This document shows, piece after piece, positions 1 through 5,792 of a stretch of DNA of 6,448 nucleotides. A program made the translations under genes and the position numbers. Origin of the DNA: Nostoc cf. edaphicum LEGE 07299 (GTDB lineage Bacteria; Cyanobacteriota; Cyanobacteriia; Cyanobacteriales; Nostocaceae); the NCBI RefSeq assembly GCF_015207245.1, contig NZ_JADEXF010000218.1, forward strand, positions 1 to 6,448. Reading direction: 5' to 3'. Position 1 is the first letter of the stretch, and each line of letters opens with the position of its first letter. The notes under the pieces were generated by a model that saw only the letters and a list, made by a program, of their open reading frames with translations, did no database searches and was not told the origin of the DNA.

Positions 1-1484
1 CCTTTATACCTCAAAGCGGCAATAGAAGTATCAAAACCCTCCGCCGAAATATCACAGGGTTATTGTTACTTGCTTGCGTGGTGTCGTGCATTCTCATTGT
101 GGGTGCTAATGGTTATCTAGTTTATCGGGGCGAAAACCTTCAGCAATACACCCTCTTGTTGATTAAGCGTATTCCATCGGGATTTTGGGTGACACTAGGA
201 ATTGGCATAGCTCAGAGTATTGGCACTTTGATTGTAGCGGCGATCGCTCTGAAATTTCTCAAATATTGGTTGAAGGTAGCCAGCACTCGGACTAAGAACT
301 TAGAAAAAAATACTGCTGATGATGAAAGTATTGATGCTTTCTTTAACGCTTTGTATGACAGAATCAGTGGTGGAATCTGGCTTTGGGCTACTATCTTGTG
401 TGCCCAGTTTCTCAAATTACCAGCAACGGTTTCGGAATATTTGTACATCGCACTGCGAATCTATCTAATCATTGCCGTCGGGTTGCTTATACTCAAAGCA
501 GTCGCTGCGATCGTTGATAGCCTAGATGCTCTCAGCATCAGATACTCCAATCCTGATAACCTGCTAAGATTTTATGATCGCCTCCGACACCTAATACCCT
601 TTTTAAAGCGCTGCTTGGAATTTGTGATTTATGTCTGTATGGTAACATTGGTGATTCAGCAGGTGCAGTTAATAGCCAATGTCGCAACTTTTGGCCCGCG
701 ACTAATGAAGATAATCGGTATCATCTTCATTAGTCGCGTGTTGTTTGAGGTCGTTTACTTACTTATTGAAGAGGTGCTGTTCAAAGAGCAGAATCTAACT
801 GATATTCAAAGAAGTAGACGCCTGACACTCGTTCCTCTGTTTCGTAGTTTTTTACAATACTTAATTTACTTTGGTGCTACAGTTTTCATTCTCTATGCCC
901 TAAGTATCGATCCAACTCCCATACTTGCGGGTGCTGGTATTGTCGGCATCGCTGTAGGTTTAGGGGCACAAACACTAATTAACGATATTGTCTGTGGCTT
1001 CTTTATTTTGTTTGAAAACTACTACTTAGTAGGTGACTATATTGAAGCTGGAAAAGTTGAAGAGAAAGTTGTCGAAGGTATTGTTGAGGCAATTGAACTC
1101 AGAACCACTCGTATTAGACATCCTAATGGTCAATTGCAGATTATTCGTAATGGCGATATTGGCTCAATTACTAATTACTCCAAACAGTATATTTTTGCAG
1201 TAGTAGAAGTTGGCGTGCCTTATGATTCCAACTTAGCGCACGTGTACAAAGTCATTGAGGAGGTGGGACAGCAGTTAAAAGCAGACGATCCAGATGTACT
1301 CGAAGCCACACAAGTGGATGGAGTCGAAAGCCTGGGAGAGTCCAACTTGTTGCTGCGGACATTGACGAAAGTAAAGCCAGGAAAACATCTTCACATTCAG
1401 CGCGTTCTTCGGAAGATTTTTACGAATGCACTGCTGCGGGAAGGAATTGTAATTCCCGTGCGCGCTGAAAGTGCTGAAGGTTAA
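1..1484 (+). CDS. MscS-family mechanosensitive ion channel, 5'-partial
   Basis: This encodes a membrane channel expected to release solutes when membrane tension rises under hypo-osmotic stress. The frame is open from base 3 with no ATG, GTG or TTG until a TTG at 63, which falls inside a hydrophobic helix and has no well-placed ribosome site. The true start is therefore probably upstream of the window. Numbering from that TTG (473 residues to the stop), hydrophobic segments lie near 1-20, 40-68, 103-119, 126-152, 183-206, 213-238 and 264-285. The Gly/Ala-rich MscS pore helix follows at about 287-316 (AGAGIVGIAVGLGAQ), then the MscS beta domain (about 320-375, with HPNGQLQIIRNG) and a C-terminal alpha/beta domain to about 467. 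This is larger than E. coli MscS (286 aa), as is common for multi-helix MscS-like proteins. No ligand-binding domain is visible after the channel module. The family call is secure; which paralogue it is cannot be told. Confidence 0.93.
   Translation, partial: FIPQSGNRSIKTLRRNITGLLLLACVVSCILIVGANGYLVYRGENLQQYTLLLIKRIPSGFWVTLGIGIAQSIGTLIVAAIALKFLKYWLKVASTRTKNLEKNTADDESIDAFFNALYDRISGGIWLWATILCAQFLKLPATVSEYLYIALRIYLIIAVGLLILKAVAAIVDSLDALSIRYSNPDNLLRFYDRLRHLIPFLKRCLEFVIYVCMVTLVIQQVQLIANVATFGPRLMKIIGIIFISRVLFEVVYLLIEEVLFKEQNLTDIQRSRRLTLVPLFRSFLQYLIYFGATVFILYALSIDPTPILAGAGIVGIAVGLGAQTLINDIVCGFFILFENYYLVGDYIEAGKVEEKVVEGIVEAIELRTTRIRHPNGQLQIIRNGDIGSITNYSKQYIFAVVEVGVPYDSNLAHVYKVIEEVGQQLKADDPDVLEATQVDGVESLGESNLLLRTLTKVKPGKHLHIQRVLRKIFTNALLREGIVIPVRAESAEG
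240..247. repeat. HIP1 octamer GCGATCGC
   Basis: An exact copy of the highly iterated palindrome of cyanobacterial genomes, inside the channel gene. Useful mainly as a lineage marker. Confidence 0.8.
697..738. repeat. Perfect 16-bp inverted repeat inside the channel gene
   Basis: The left arm CGCGACTAATGAAGAT (697-712) is the exact reverse complement of the right arm at 723-738. A 10-nt spacer separates them, within which 714-715 can also pair with 720-721, leaving a 4-nt loop. The whole element is 42 nt, or 14 codons' worth, and codes through residues 212-226 of the channel, within a transmembrane helix. The pairing is seen directly; any function as an RNA hairpin, cruciform or protein-binding site is not shown. 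Confidence 0.85.
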
Positions 1485-1500
1485 TTTGGCACTTTCTTTT
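1467..1500 (+). terminator. Intrinsic terminator of the channel gene
   Basis: GAAAGTGC (1467-1474) pairs exactly with GCACTTTC (1489-1496), giving an 8-bp stem followed at once by TTTT (1497-1500). The left arm lies in the last codons of the channel gene and the TAA stop (1482-1484) falls in the loop, so the terminator overlaps the coding end. Another small palindrome, GGAATT/AATTCC, sits just upstream at 1443-1456. The T-run is short, so strength is uncertain. Intrinsic termination fits a cyanobacterium, which lacks Rho. Confidence 0.62.
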
Positions 1501-1507
1501 ATACATT

Positions 1508-1879
1508 AAGCATCAAACAATACTGCAAAGTCTATTTAACTTTGCCGTCGAGCAAGGGTATATAAAATCCAATCCAATTCGGGGATTAAAACAGTGTCTC
1601 CCACAACGAGAAAAAGGCGAACATAAAAGCGACGATACAATAAAATACTTAATACCCAAACAGCTAAATATACTCTACAAAGTAACCAAAGATGACCTGC
1701 GGATGTCTGCAATAATTCATTTATTGCATCGCACAGGATGCAAAATTGGAGAGCTAAAAGCTCTAAATTTATCAGACCTAGATATCAAAAATCAGAAATT
1801 TCAGGTACTGGGAAAAGGAAACAAACAGCGTTGGTGCTTTTATAGTGATGATGCAGCCGAATCCCTAGATCATTTATAG
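1508..1879 (+). pseudogene. Tyrosine recombinase (phage-type integrase) remnant
   Basis: An open frame (open from 1478, no ATG until 1703) encodes the middle of a tyrosine recombinase. It first shows the end of the N-terminal SAM-like DNA-binding domain (KHQTILQSLFNFAVEQGYI, then SNPIRGLK). The start of the catalytic domain follows: PKQLNILY, HRTGCKIGELKALNLSDLD, then FQVLGKGNKQRW. In this family the box TGxRxxEL carries the first catalytic arginine; here that residue is Lys (AAA at 1742-1744). The Lys-bearing GKGNKQR hairpin is kept. The reading stops at TAG 1877-1879, before the HxxR, His/Trp and nucleophilic Tyr boxes, none of which appear in the remaining 50 bases. With no N-terminal half, start codon or active-site Tyr, it is a degraded relic. 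Alternative: a truncated gene still translated from ATG 1703 (58 residues); unlikely to be active. Family call firm, origin unknown. Confidence 0.78.
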
Positions 1880-1902
1880 GGGTGCAAGGTCTTGAACCCC
1901 TA
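1877..1902. repeat. 26-nt near-palindrome between integrase relic and pstB
   Basis: TAGGGGT (1877-1883) pairs with ACCCCTA (1896-1902). Inside, after one G/A mismatch, CAAG (1885-1888) faces CTTG (1891-1894). The result is a strong hairpin lying 28 bases beyond the pstB stop and ending the integrase relic, whose TAG stop is the first three bases of the left arm. Read on the + strand, a T6 run follows 10 nt later (1913-1918). Read on the - strand no T-run follows. It may serve as a transcript-end structure for the pst operon, or be a dispersed palindromic repeat of the type frequent in Nostoc genomes. The structure is certain, the role is not. Confidence 0.6.
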
Positions 1903-1930
1903 CGATAGGATGTTTTTTAACTGCAATTCC

Positions 1931-2758
1931 CTAACCGAAGCGTCCACTGATATAATCCTCAGCTTCTTTGGTTTGAGGTGAACTGAACATTTGGGCGGTA
2001 GGATTAAACTCAACTAATTTTCCGCGACGTTTGCCCTGCTCGTCAATTTCTGTATTGAAGAAAGCCGTGAAATCTGCGACTCTAGAAGCTTGTTGCATAT
2101 TGTGTGTCACCATGATGATGGTGTATTGTTCCTTAAGTTCTAAGCAAAGTTCTTCTACTTGGCGGCTAGAAATTGGATCGAGAGCAGAACATGGTTCATC
2201 CATCAATAATACATCTGGCTTCATTGCGATCGCACGAGCAATGCAAAGTCGTTGCTGTTGTCCACCAGATAATGCAGTACCCTTCTCTTTAAGTTTATCC
2301 TTTACTTCATCCCAAATAGCAGCGCGTCTGAGTGAATCTTCCACCAATTCATCAACGTTACCTTTGTAACCGTTAGCAAGCGGTGCAAAGGCAATATTCT
2401 CGTATATTGACTTAGGGAAAGGATTCGGTCTTTGAAAAACCATTCCGATTTGGCGGCGTAATTTTACAGAATTTATCTTAGGATCATAAATATTGCGATC
2501 GCGATAATTCAGTCTACCCTCAACTTTAGCTCCAGGGATTAAATCATTCATCCGGTTGAAGCAACGCAGTAAGGTACTTTTACCACATCCGGAAGGGCCA
2601 ATAAAAGCAATAATTTGTTTTGCAGGAATCTTTAAGTAGACATCTAAAAGTGCCAAAAGTCCCCCATAGTAGACCTTCACACCTTCAACATTGAAGACGT
2701 TAGTCTCGTGGTCGATTGTGGCGCCATCTAATTTACTTCTACTGTTGCTATAAGTCAT
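1931..2758 (-). CDS. pstB: Phosphate ABC transporter ATP-binding protein PstB
   Basis: This is the cytoplasmic ATPase of the high-affinity phosphate importer; ATP hydrolysis drives phosphate through PstC/PstA. With the ATG at 2758 the protein has 275 residues, close to the usual PstB length. All ABC motifs are present and intact: Walker [10 protein letters not shown] at 54-62, Q-loop Gln in [11 protein letters not shown] at about 109, signature LSGGQ at 163-167, Walker B VLLMDE at 183-188, D-loop SALD at 191-194 and switch His at 219 (VTHNMQQ). The PstB-typical ending EDYISGRFG is seen. The frame is open up to a TTG at 2794, but the ATG has a good AGGAGA site and the extra 12 residues do not resemble the family. 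It is the last gene of the pst cluster, 52 bases after pstA. Some cyanobacterial pst operons carry two pstB genes; only one is here. Confidence 0.97.
   Translation of the reverse strand: MTYSNSRSKLDGATIDHETNVFNVEGVKVYYGGLLALLDVYLKIPAKQIIAFIGPSGCGKSTLLRCFNRMNDLIPGAKVEGRLNYRDRNIYDPKINSVKLRRQIGMVFQRPNPFPKSIYENIAFAPLANGYKGNVDELVEDSLRRAAIWDEVKDKLKEKGTALSGGQQQRLCIARAIAMKPDVLLMDEPCSALDPISSRQVEELCLELKEQYTIIMVTHNMQQASRVADFTAFFNTEIDEQGKRRGKLVEFNPTAQMFSSPQTKEAEDYISGRFG
2226..2233. repeat. HIP1 octamer GCGATCGC
   Basis: An exact HIP1 copy within pstB, in the stretch coding for AIAM between the signature motif and Walker B. Confidence 0.8.
2495..2502. repeat. HIP1 octamer GCGATCGC
   Basis: A second exact HIP1 copy within pstB, in the stretch coding for YRDRN. 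Three exact copies in 6.4 kb is far above chance for an octamer in AT-rich DNA and supports a cyanobacterial source. Confidence 0.8.
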
Positions 2759-2767
2759 GAAAGCGTA

Positions 2768-2773
2768 TCTCCT
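2768..2773 (-). promoter_or_regulatory. Ribosome binding site of pstB
   Basis: On the - strand AGGAGA stands 9 bases before the ATG at 2758. It is the clearest Shine-Dalgarno sequence in the cluster and decides the start in favour of this ATG over the upstream TTG at 2794. The other pst genes show only weak sites. Confidence 0.7.
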
Positions 2774-2810
2774 AATAACCGTGAATATATCCAATTAGAT
2801 ATTTAATTAT

Positions 2811-3710
2811 CTAGTGTATTGTAAAGCGTTGGCGGATATAAATTGCTACACCATTTAAAGCTAAAATCAAGATTAACAACGCAATAATTGTTGCTGCTGC
2901 TGCATTAGCAAAACCTGGTTCAGGACGAGTAATGTAACTGTAAATTTGAATGGGTAATGCCATAAATCTCTGGAACAAACCAGGGTTAAAGGTGAGAAAA
3001 CCCACAGCACCTACAACAATTAGAGACGCTGCATCACCAATTGCACGCGATACAGAGATAATTAACCCTGTCAAAATACCAGGAATAGCATAAGGTAAAA
3101 CGTGACTGCTGATAGTTCGCCATTTAGTGACACCTAATCCATAAGAAGCATTTCTCAGGGAATCTGGGACGGCGCGAATTGCTTCTCTAGCTGTCACAAT
3201 AATTACTGGTAAAGACAACAAAGATAAAGTCAACGCACCAGAAATCAAAGCGGGGCCGAACCCAAGCAAATAATTGAAAACCCCTAAACCTAGCAATCCG
3301 TAGACAATAGAAGGTACACCTGCCAGATTGCTGATATTAATCTCAATAATCACTGTCCACCAAGCTTTAGGTGCATACTCTTCTAGATATAAAGCTGCTC
3401 CAACACCAAGTGGTACAGTGACTAAAATCACAATAATTCCTAAAAGAATACTACTGACAATCGCGGGACGGATGCCACCTTGGTCAGGAAAACGAGAAGG
3501 AGTTTCTGTTAGAAAGCCGGGTGTTAAAAATCTGGCTAATCCATCTCGAAAAATATCGAAAAGTAGCAAAGCCAGAACAAATATACCAATCAGCAACCCT
3601 AACAAAAAAATTATTTCAAATACTTTTCCTAATGTCTCCCTACTCTCAACATTCTCAGTAAATTCTGCCGCCGAATCCAAAGAATCATCTCGTTGATAAC
3701 TTGTCGTCAT
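2811..3710 (-). CDS. pstA: Phosphate ABC transporter permease PstA
   Basis: This is one of the two inner-membrane subunits that form the phosphate channel with PstC. The protein has 299 residues and starts with ATG at 3710. A hydrophilic N-terminus of about 28 residues precedes six predicted helices near 30-52, 82-109, 124-148, 154-173, 206-232 and 268-292. The cytoplasmic EAA coupling loop that docks on PstB is clear at about 176-205 (EAIRAVPDSLRNASYGLG, then KW and HVLP). The stretch SRAIGDAASLIVVGA (221-235) matches the conserved PstA region after the loop. The gene starts only 5 bases after the pstC stop, so the two are almost certainly co-transcribed and translationally linked. The ribosome site is weak (GAG about 8 bases ahead). 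It is told from PstC by its place in the operon, its late EAA loop and the short tail after the last helix. No defect is seen. Confidence 0.96.
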   Translation of the reverse strand: MTTSYQRDDSLDSAAEFTENVESRETLGKVFEIIFLLGLLIGIFVLALLLFDIFRDGLARFLTPGFLTETPSRFPDQGGIRPAIVSSILLGIIVILVTVPLGVGAALYLEEYAPKAWWTVIIEINISNLAGVPSIVYGLLGLGVFNYLLGFGPALISGALTLSLLSLPVIIVTAREAIRAVPDSLRNASYGLGVTKWRTISSHVLPYAIPGILTGLIISVSRAIGDAASLIVVGAVGFLTFNPGLFQRFMALPIQIYSYITRPEPGFANAAAATIIALLILILALNGVAIYIRQRFTIH

Positions 3711-3715
3711 GCTTA

Positions 3716-4657
3716 TTACTCGTACTTTTCTTTATAGCGATTAGCAATCCAGTAACTAACAATATTTAAAACTAGGGTCATTAGAAATAAAAGAGCGCCC
3801 ACAGCATATAAAGTCTGGAAATTAAGACTACCACGTGGACTATCCCCACCAGAAATTTGCGCCATGTAAGCTGTCATTGTTTCTACTGATTCCGCAAAGT
3901 TAATCGTCAGTTTTGGTTGTTGTCCTGCGGCGATAAGGACAGTCATCGTTTCACCCACAGCACGAGAAATACCCAAAATAATTGAGGCGATAATTCCAGA
4001 AAGTGCTGCTGGGAGAACTATTTTAAAAATGCTTTCTAGTTTAGTAATACCTAAAGCATAAGCTCCTTCCCGCAAAGAACGTGGAACAGCTTGAATCGCA
4101 TCTAAGCTAATAGAACCAACAGTAGGAGTAATCATTACCCCCATCATTAATCCTGCGCTCAAGGCATTAAATATTTCTAGAGGAATAATATTTCGCAGTA
4201 ATGGTGTGAGGAATAACAGTGCAAAATAACCATACACTACTGTAGGTATTCCCGCTAAAAGTTCCACTGCTGGACGTAAAATTGCTGCTACTTTTGGTTG
4301 AGCATATTCACTCAAGTAAATTGCAGAAGATAAACCCAAAGGAATAGCAACCGCCATAGCAATAACTGTAGTTAAGAAAGTGCCAGCTATCAAGGGCCAA
4401 ACGCCAAAATGTCTCTCTGCAAATAGAGGTGTCCATTTAGTATCAAGAAAGAATTCGGCAAAGGAAACTTCTTGGAAAAAAACAAATGCCTCTTGAAAGA
4501 TAATTAGGACAATACCAAAGGTTGTTAGAACCGAAACTAAAGCACAACTAAATAAAATTACCGCAATAATCTTTTCTGAGATATCTTCAAATGCATTTTT
4601 TTCCAATGACTGTCTGAACTGGAGATAAGAATCGTCTTGAGAATTGGGGTTTTGCAT
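3716..4657 (-). CDS. pstC: Phosphate ABC transporter permease PstC
   Basis: This is the second channel-forming membrane subunit, partner of PstA. It has 313 residues from an ATG at 4657. About 28 hydrophilic residues precede the first helix (29-55). A periplasmic stretch with the Pst-typical [21 protein letters not shown] (73-93) follows, then helices near 88-112, 130-152, 164-180, 214-236 and 283-306. The EAA loop lies at 186-216 ([18 protein letters not shown] then KIVLP), and [10 protein letters not shown] (229-238) matches the conserved charged Arg/Glu segment of PstC. The loop before the last helix (about 245-280) is hydrophilic and contains SGGDSPRG. No canonical Shine-Dalgarno is seen. 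The 49-base gap from pstS is AT-rich and shows no convincing promoter or terminator, so read-through from pstS is the likely source of transcript. Intact in every visible respect. Confidence 0.96.
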   Translation of the reverse strand: MQNPNSQDDSYLQFRQSLEKNAFEDISEKIIAVILFSCALVSVLTTFGIVLIIFQEAFVFFQEVSFAEFFLDTKWTPLFAERHFGVWPLIAGTFLTTVIAMAVAIPLGLSSAIYLSEYAQPKVAAILRPAVELLAGIPTVVYGYFALLFLTPLLRNIIPLEIFNALSAGLMMGVMITPTVGSISLDAIQAVPRSLREGAYALGITKLESIFKIVLPAALSGIIASIILGISRAVGETMTVLIAAGQQPKLTINFAESVETMTAYMAQISGGDSPRGSLNFQTLYAVGALLFLMTLVLNIVSYWIANRYKEKYE

Positions 4658-4706
4658 AAATTAGTTAAATCTTTACTAAATTCATACTACAAAAACTGGT
4701 CTTTGT

Positions 4707-5708
4707 TTAAATAAAGTTGGTAATTGGTTCACCTGGTTTTGCCTTTTTGAATTTTGTCCCAGTTTCACCAGTAGCTAATTTTTGTTTTACCTTGACGTAA
4801 GCTTCATCAGGTAATGCTACATAACCAACACTATCTACCCACTTCCAAGAATTTTCTAGATAAAAATCTACAAATTCTTTGACTGCTGGCTTGCTATCTA
4901 GGGATTTTTTACTGACATAGATAAACAGAGGACGAGACAGTGGTGTATAGAGATTTTTGACTACATTATCTATCGGAACTGGTTTTTCACATTTCCCTGT
5001 GGGGCTTTCTACAGCAACTAGATTGAGTTTATCTTGGTTTTGAATATAGTAAGATATGCCTACATAACCTAAAGCTGATGCTTCACCTGAGACTCCTTGC
5101 ACAAGTAAGTTTTGATTATGACTGGGAGTATAATCTGTACGACCATTTTTAGCTTTGCCGGTAACAGCTTGAGTCATATAATCAAACGTTCCAGTATCAG
5201 AAGCCGGAGCATACAGTTTCAGTTTTTGGTTAGGAAATTTGGGATTAACTTGATTCCATGTCAAGATTTTGCTGTCTGATTTAGCGCCCCAAATTTTCCC
5301 TAATTCTTTAATGGTTAGACATTTGGCAAAGTTATTTTGACGATTAGTAATTACAGCAATGCCATCTAAAGCTACAGGCAACTCGACAAATTCAATATTC
5401 TTACTTTTACATTTTTTAATTTCTTCATCTCTAATGGTACGGGAAGCACCAGCTATATCAATATCGCCATTACAAAATTTACTAAAACCGCCACCTGTAC
5501 CACTTGAGGCAACGCTAACTTTTGCTTCAGGTTTCACTTTACCATATTCTTCCGCAACTGCTAAAGAAACAGGAAAACCTACTGCTGCACCATCAATACT
5601 CACCTGACTTTTCAATTCCTGTCCACTGTTGCAAGCACTTATACTGCTGGCAATAAGCATTAAAGATGTCAGGAAAAAGCTATCCTTAAATCGGCTACCA
5701 AAGCTCAT
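4707..5708 (-). CDS. pstS: Phosphate-binding lipoprotein PstS (SphX-like)
   Basis: This is the periplasmic phosphate receptor that feeds PstCA. It has 333 residues from the ATG at 5708. A signal peptide (SRFKDSFF charge region, then LTSLMLIASS) ends in the lipobox ISAC, giving lipidated Cys26. The mature protein follows the PstS fold: IDGAAVGFP (38-46), VASSGTGGGFSKFC (66-79), GDIDIAGASR (81-90), ELPVALDGIAV (109-119), LYAPASDTGTFDYM (165-178), GVSGEASALGYVGISYY (205-221) and PLSRPLFIYV (256-265). The SSGTGG and SDTGT segments supply Ser/Thr contacts to phosphate in this family. Four more cysteines (80, 100, 130, 240) could form two disulfides. The overall pattern is the cyanobacterial PstS/SphX type; I cannot separate the two names from sequence alone. 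The residue normally Ser/Thr just before Phe45 is Gly here. No clear Shine-Dalgarno is visible. Confidence 0.94.
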   Translation of the reverse strand: MSFGSRFKDSFFLTSLMLIASSISACNSGQELKSQVSIDGAAVGFPVSLAVAEEYGKVKPEAKVSVASSGTGGGFSKFCNGDIDIAGASRTIRDEEIKKCKSKNIEFVELPVALDGIAVITNRQNNFAKCLTIKELGKIWGAKSDSKILTWNQVNPKFPNQKLKLYAPASDTGTFDYMTQAVTGKAKNGRTDYTPSHNQNLLVQGVSGEASALGYVGISYYIQNQDKLNLVAVESPTGKCEKPVPIDNVVKNLYTPLSRPLFIYVSKKSLDSKPAVKEFVDFYLENSWKWVDSVGYVALPDEAYVKVKQKLATGETGTKFKKAKPGEPITNFI

Positions 5709-5754
5709 AAATTATTAATTGAGATAAAGTGACTCAGAATTGCTTATGCTTGGC

Positions 5755-5770
5755 TATCTGTAAGCAGATA
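5755..5770 (-). other. Intercistronic hairpin ahead of pstS
   Basis: In the 84-base gap between the Sbp-like gene and pstS, TATCTG (5765-5770 read on the - strand) pairs exactly with CAGATA (5755-5760) around a 4-nt loop CTTA. No T-run follows, so it is not a standard terminator. It could mark an mRNA processing or stability point that lets pstS transcript differ in level from the gene before it. The pairing is seen; the role is a guess. Confidence 0.4.
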
Positions 5771-5792
5771 ATGCTGCATGAAATAATCAATA

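Noticed and set aside
63..65. TTG as the true start of the channel gene
   Set aside because: The frame remains open to the left edge, with a basic stretch (KTLRRN) leading into the same helix, and no usable ribosome site precedes the TTG.
212..448. Open frame of 78 codons on the - strand
   Set aside because: It lies wholly within the channel gene on the opposite strand and has no recognisable domain.
2031..2369. Open frame of 112 codons on the + strand
   Set aside because: It is antisense to the well-supported pstB coding region; its low-complexity Ser/Cys-rich translation is typical of a shadow frame.
2759..2794. TTG at 2794 as the pstB start, adding 12 residues
   Set aside because: The ATG at 2758 has a strong AGGAGA site at the right distance, and the extra residues do not resemble PstB N-termini.
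2796..2813. TAGATA/TATCTA hairpin at the end of pstA
   Set aside because: The stem is six weak AT-rich pairs overlapping the stop codon, with no T-run; such pairs are common by chance in AT-rich gaps.
3328..3696. Open frame of 122 codons on the + strand
   Set aside because: It is antisense to pstA, whose sequence fully explains this region.
3921..3941. TGTCCT/AGGACA inverted repeat within pstC
   Set aside because: A 6-bp stem with a 9-nt loop is expected several times by chance in a window of this size.
4658..4706. Possible terminator or attenuator between pstS and pstC (ACAAA/TTTGT)
   Set aside because: The stem is only five AT-rich pairs; it is too weak to call, although a drop in transcript after pstS remains possible.
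5359..5607. Open frame of 82 codons on the + strand
   Set aside because: It is antisense to pstS; no motif or start signal supports it.
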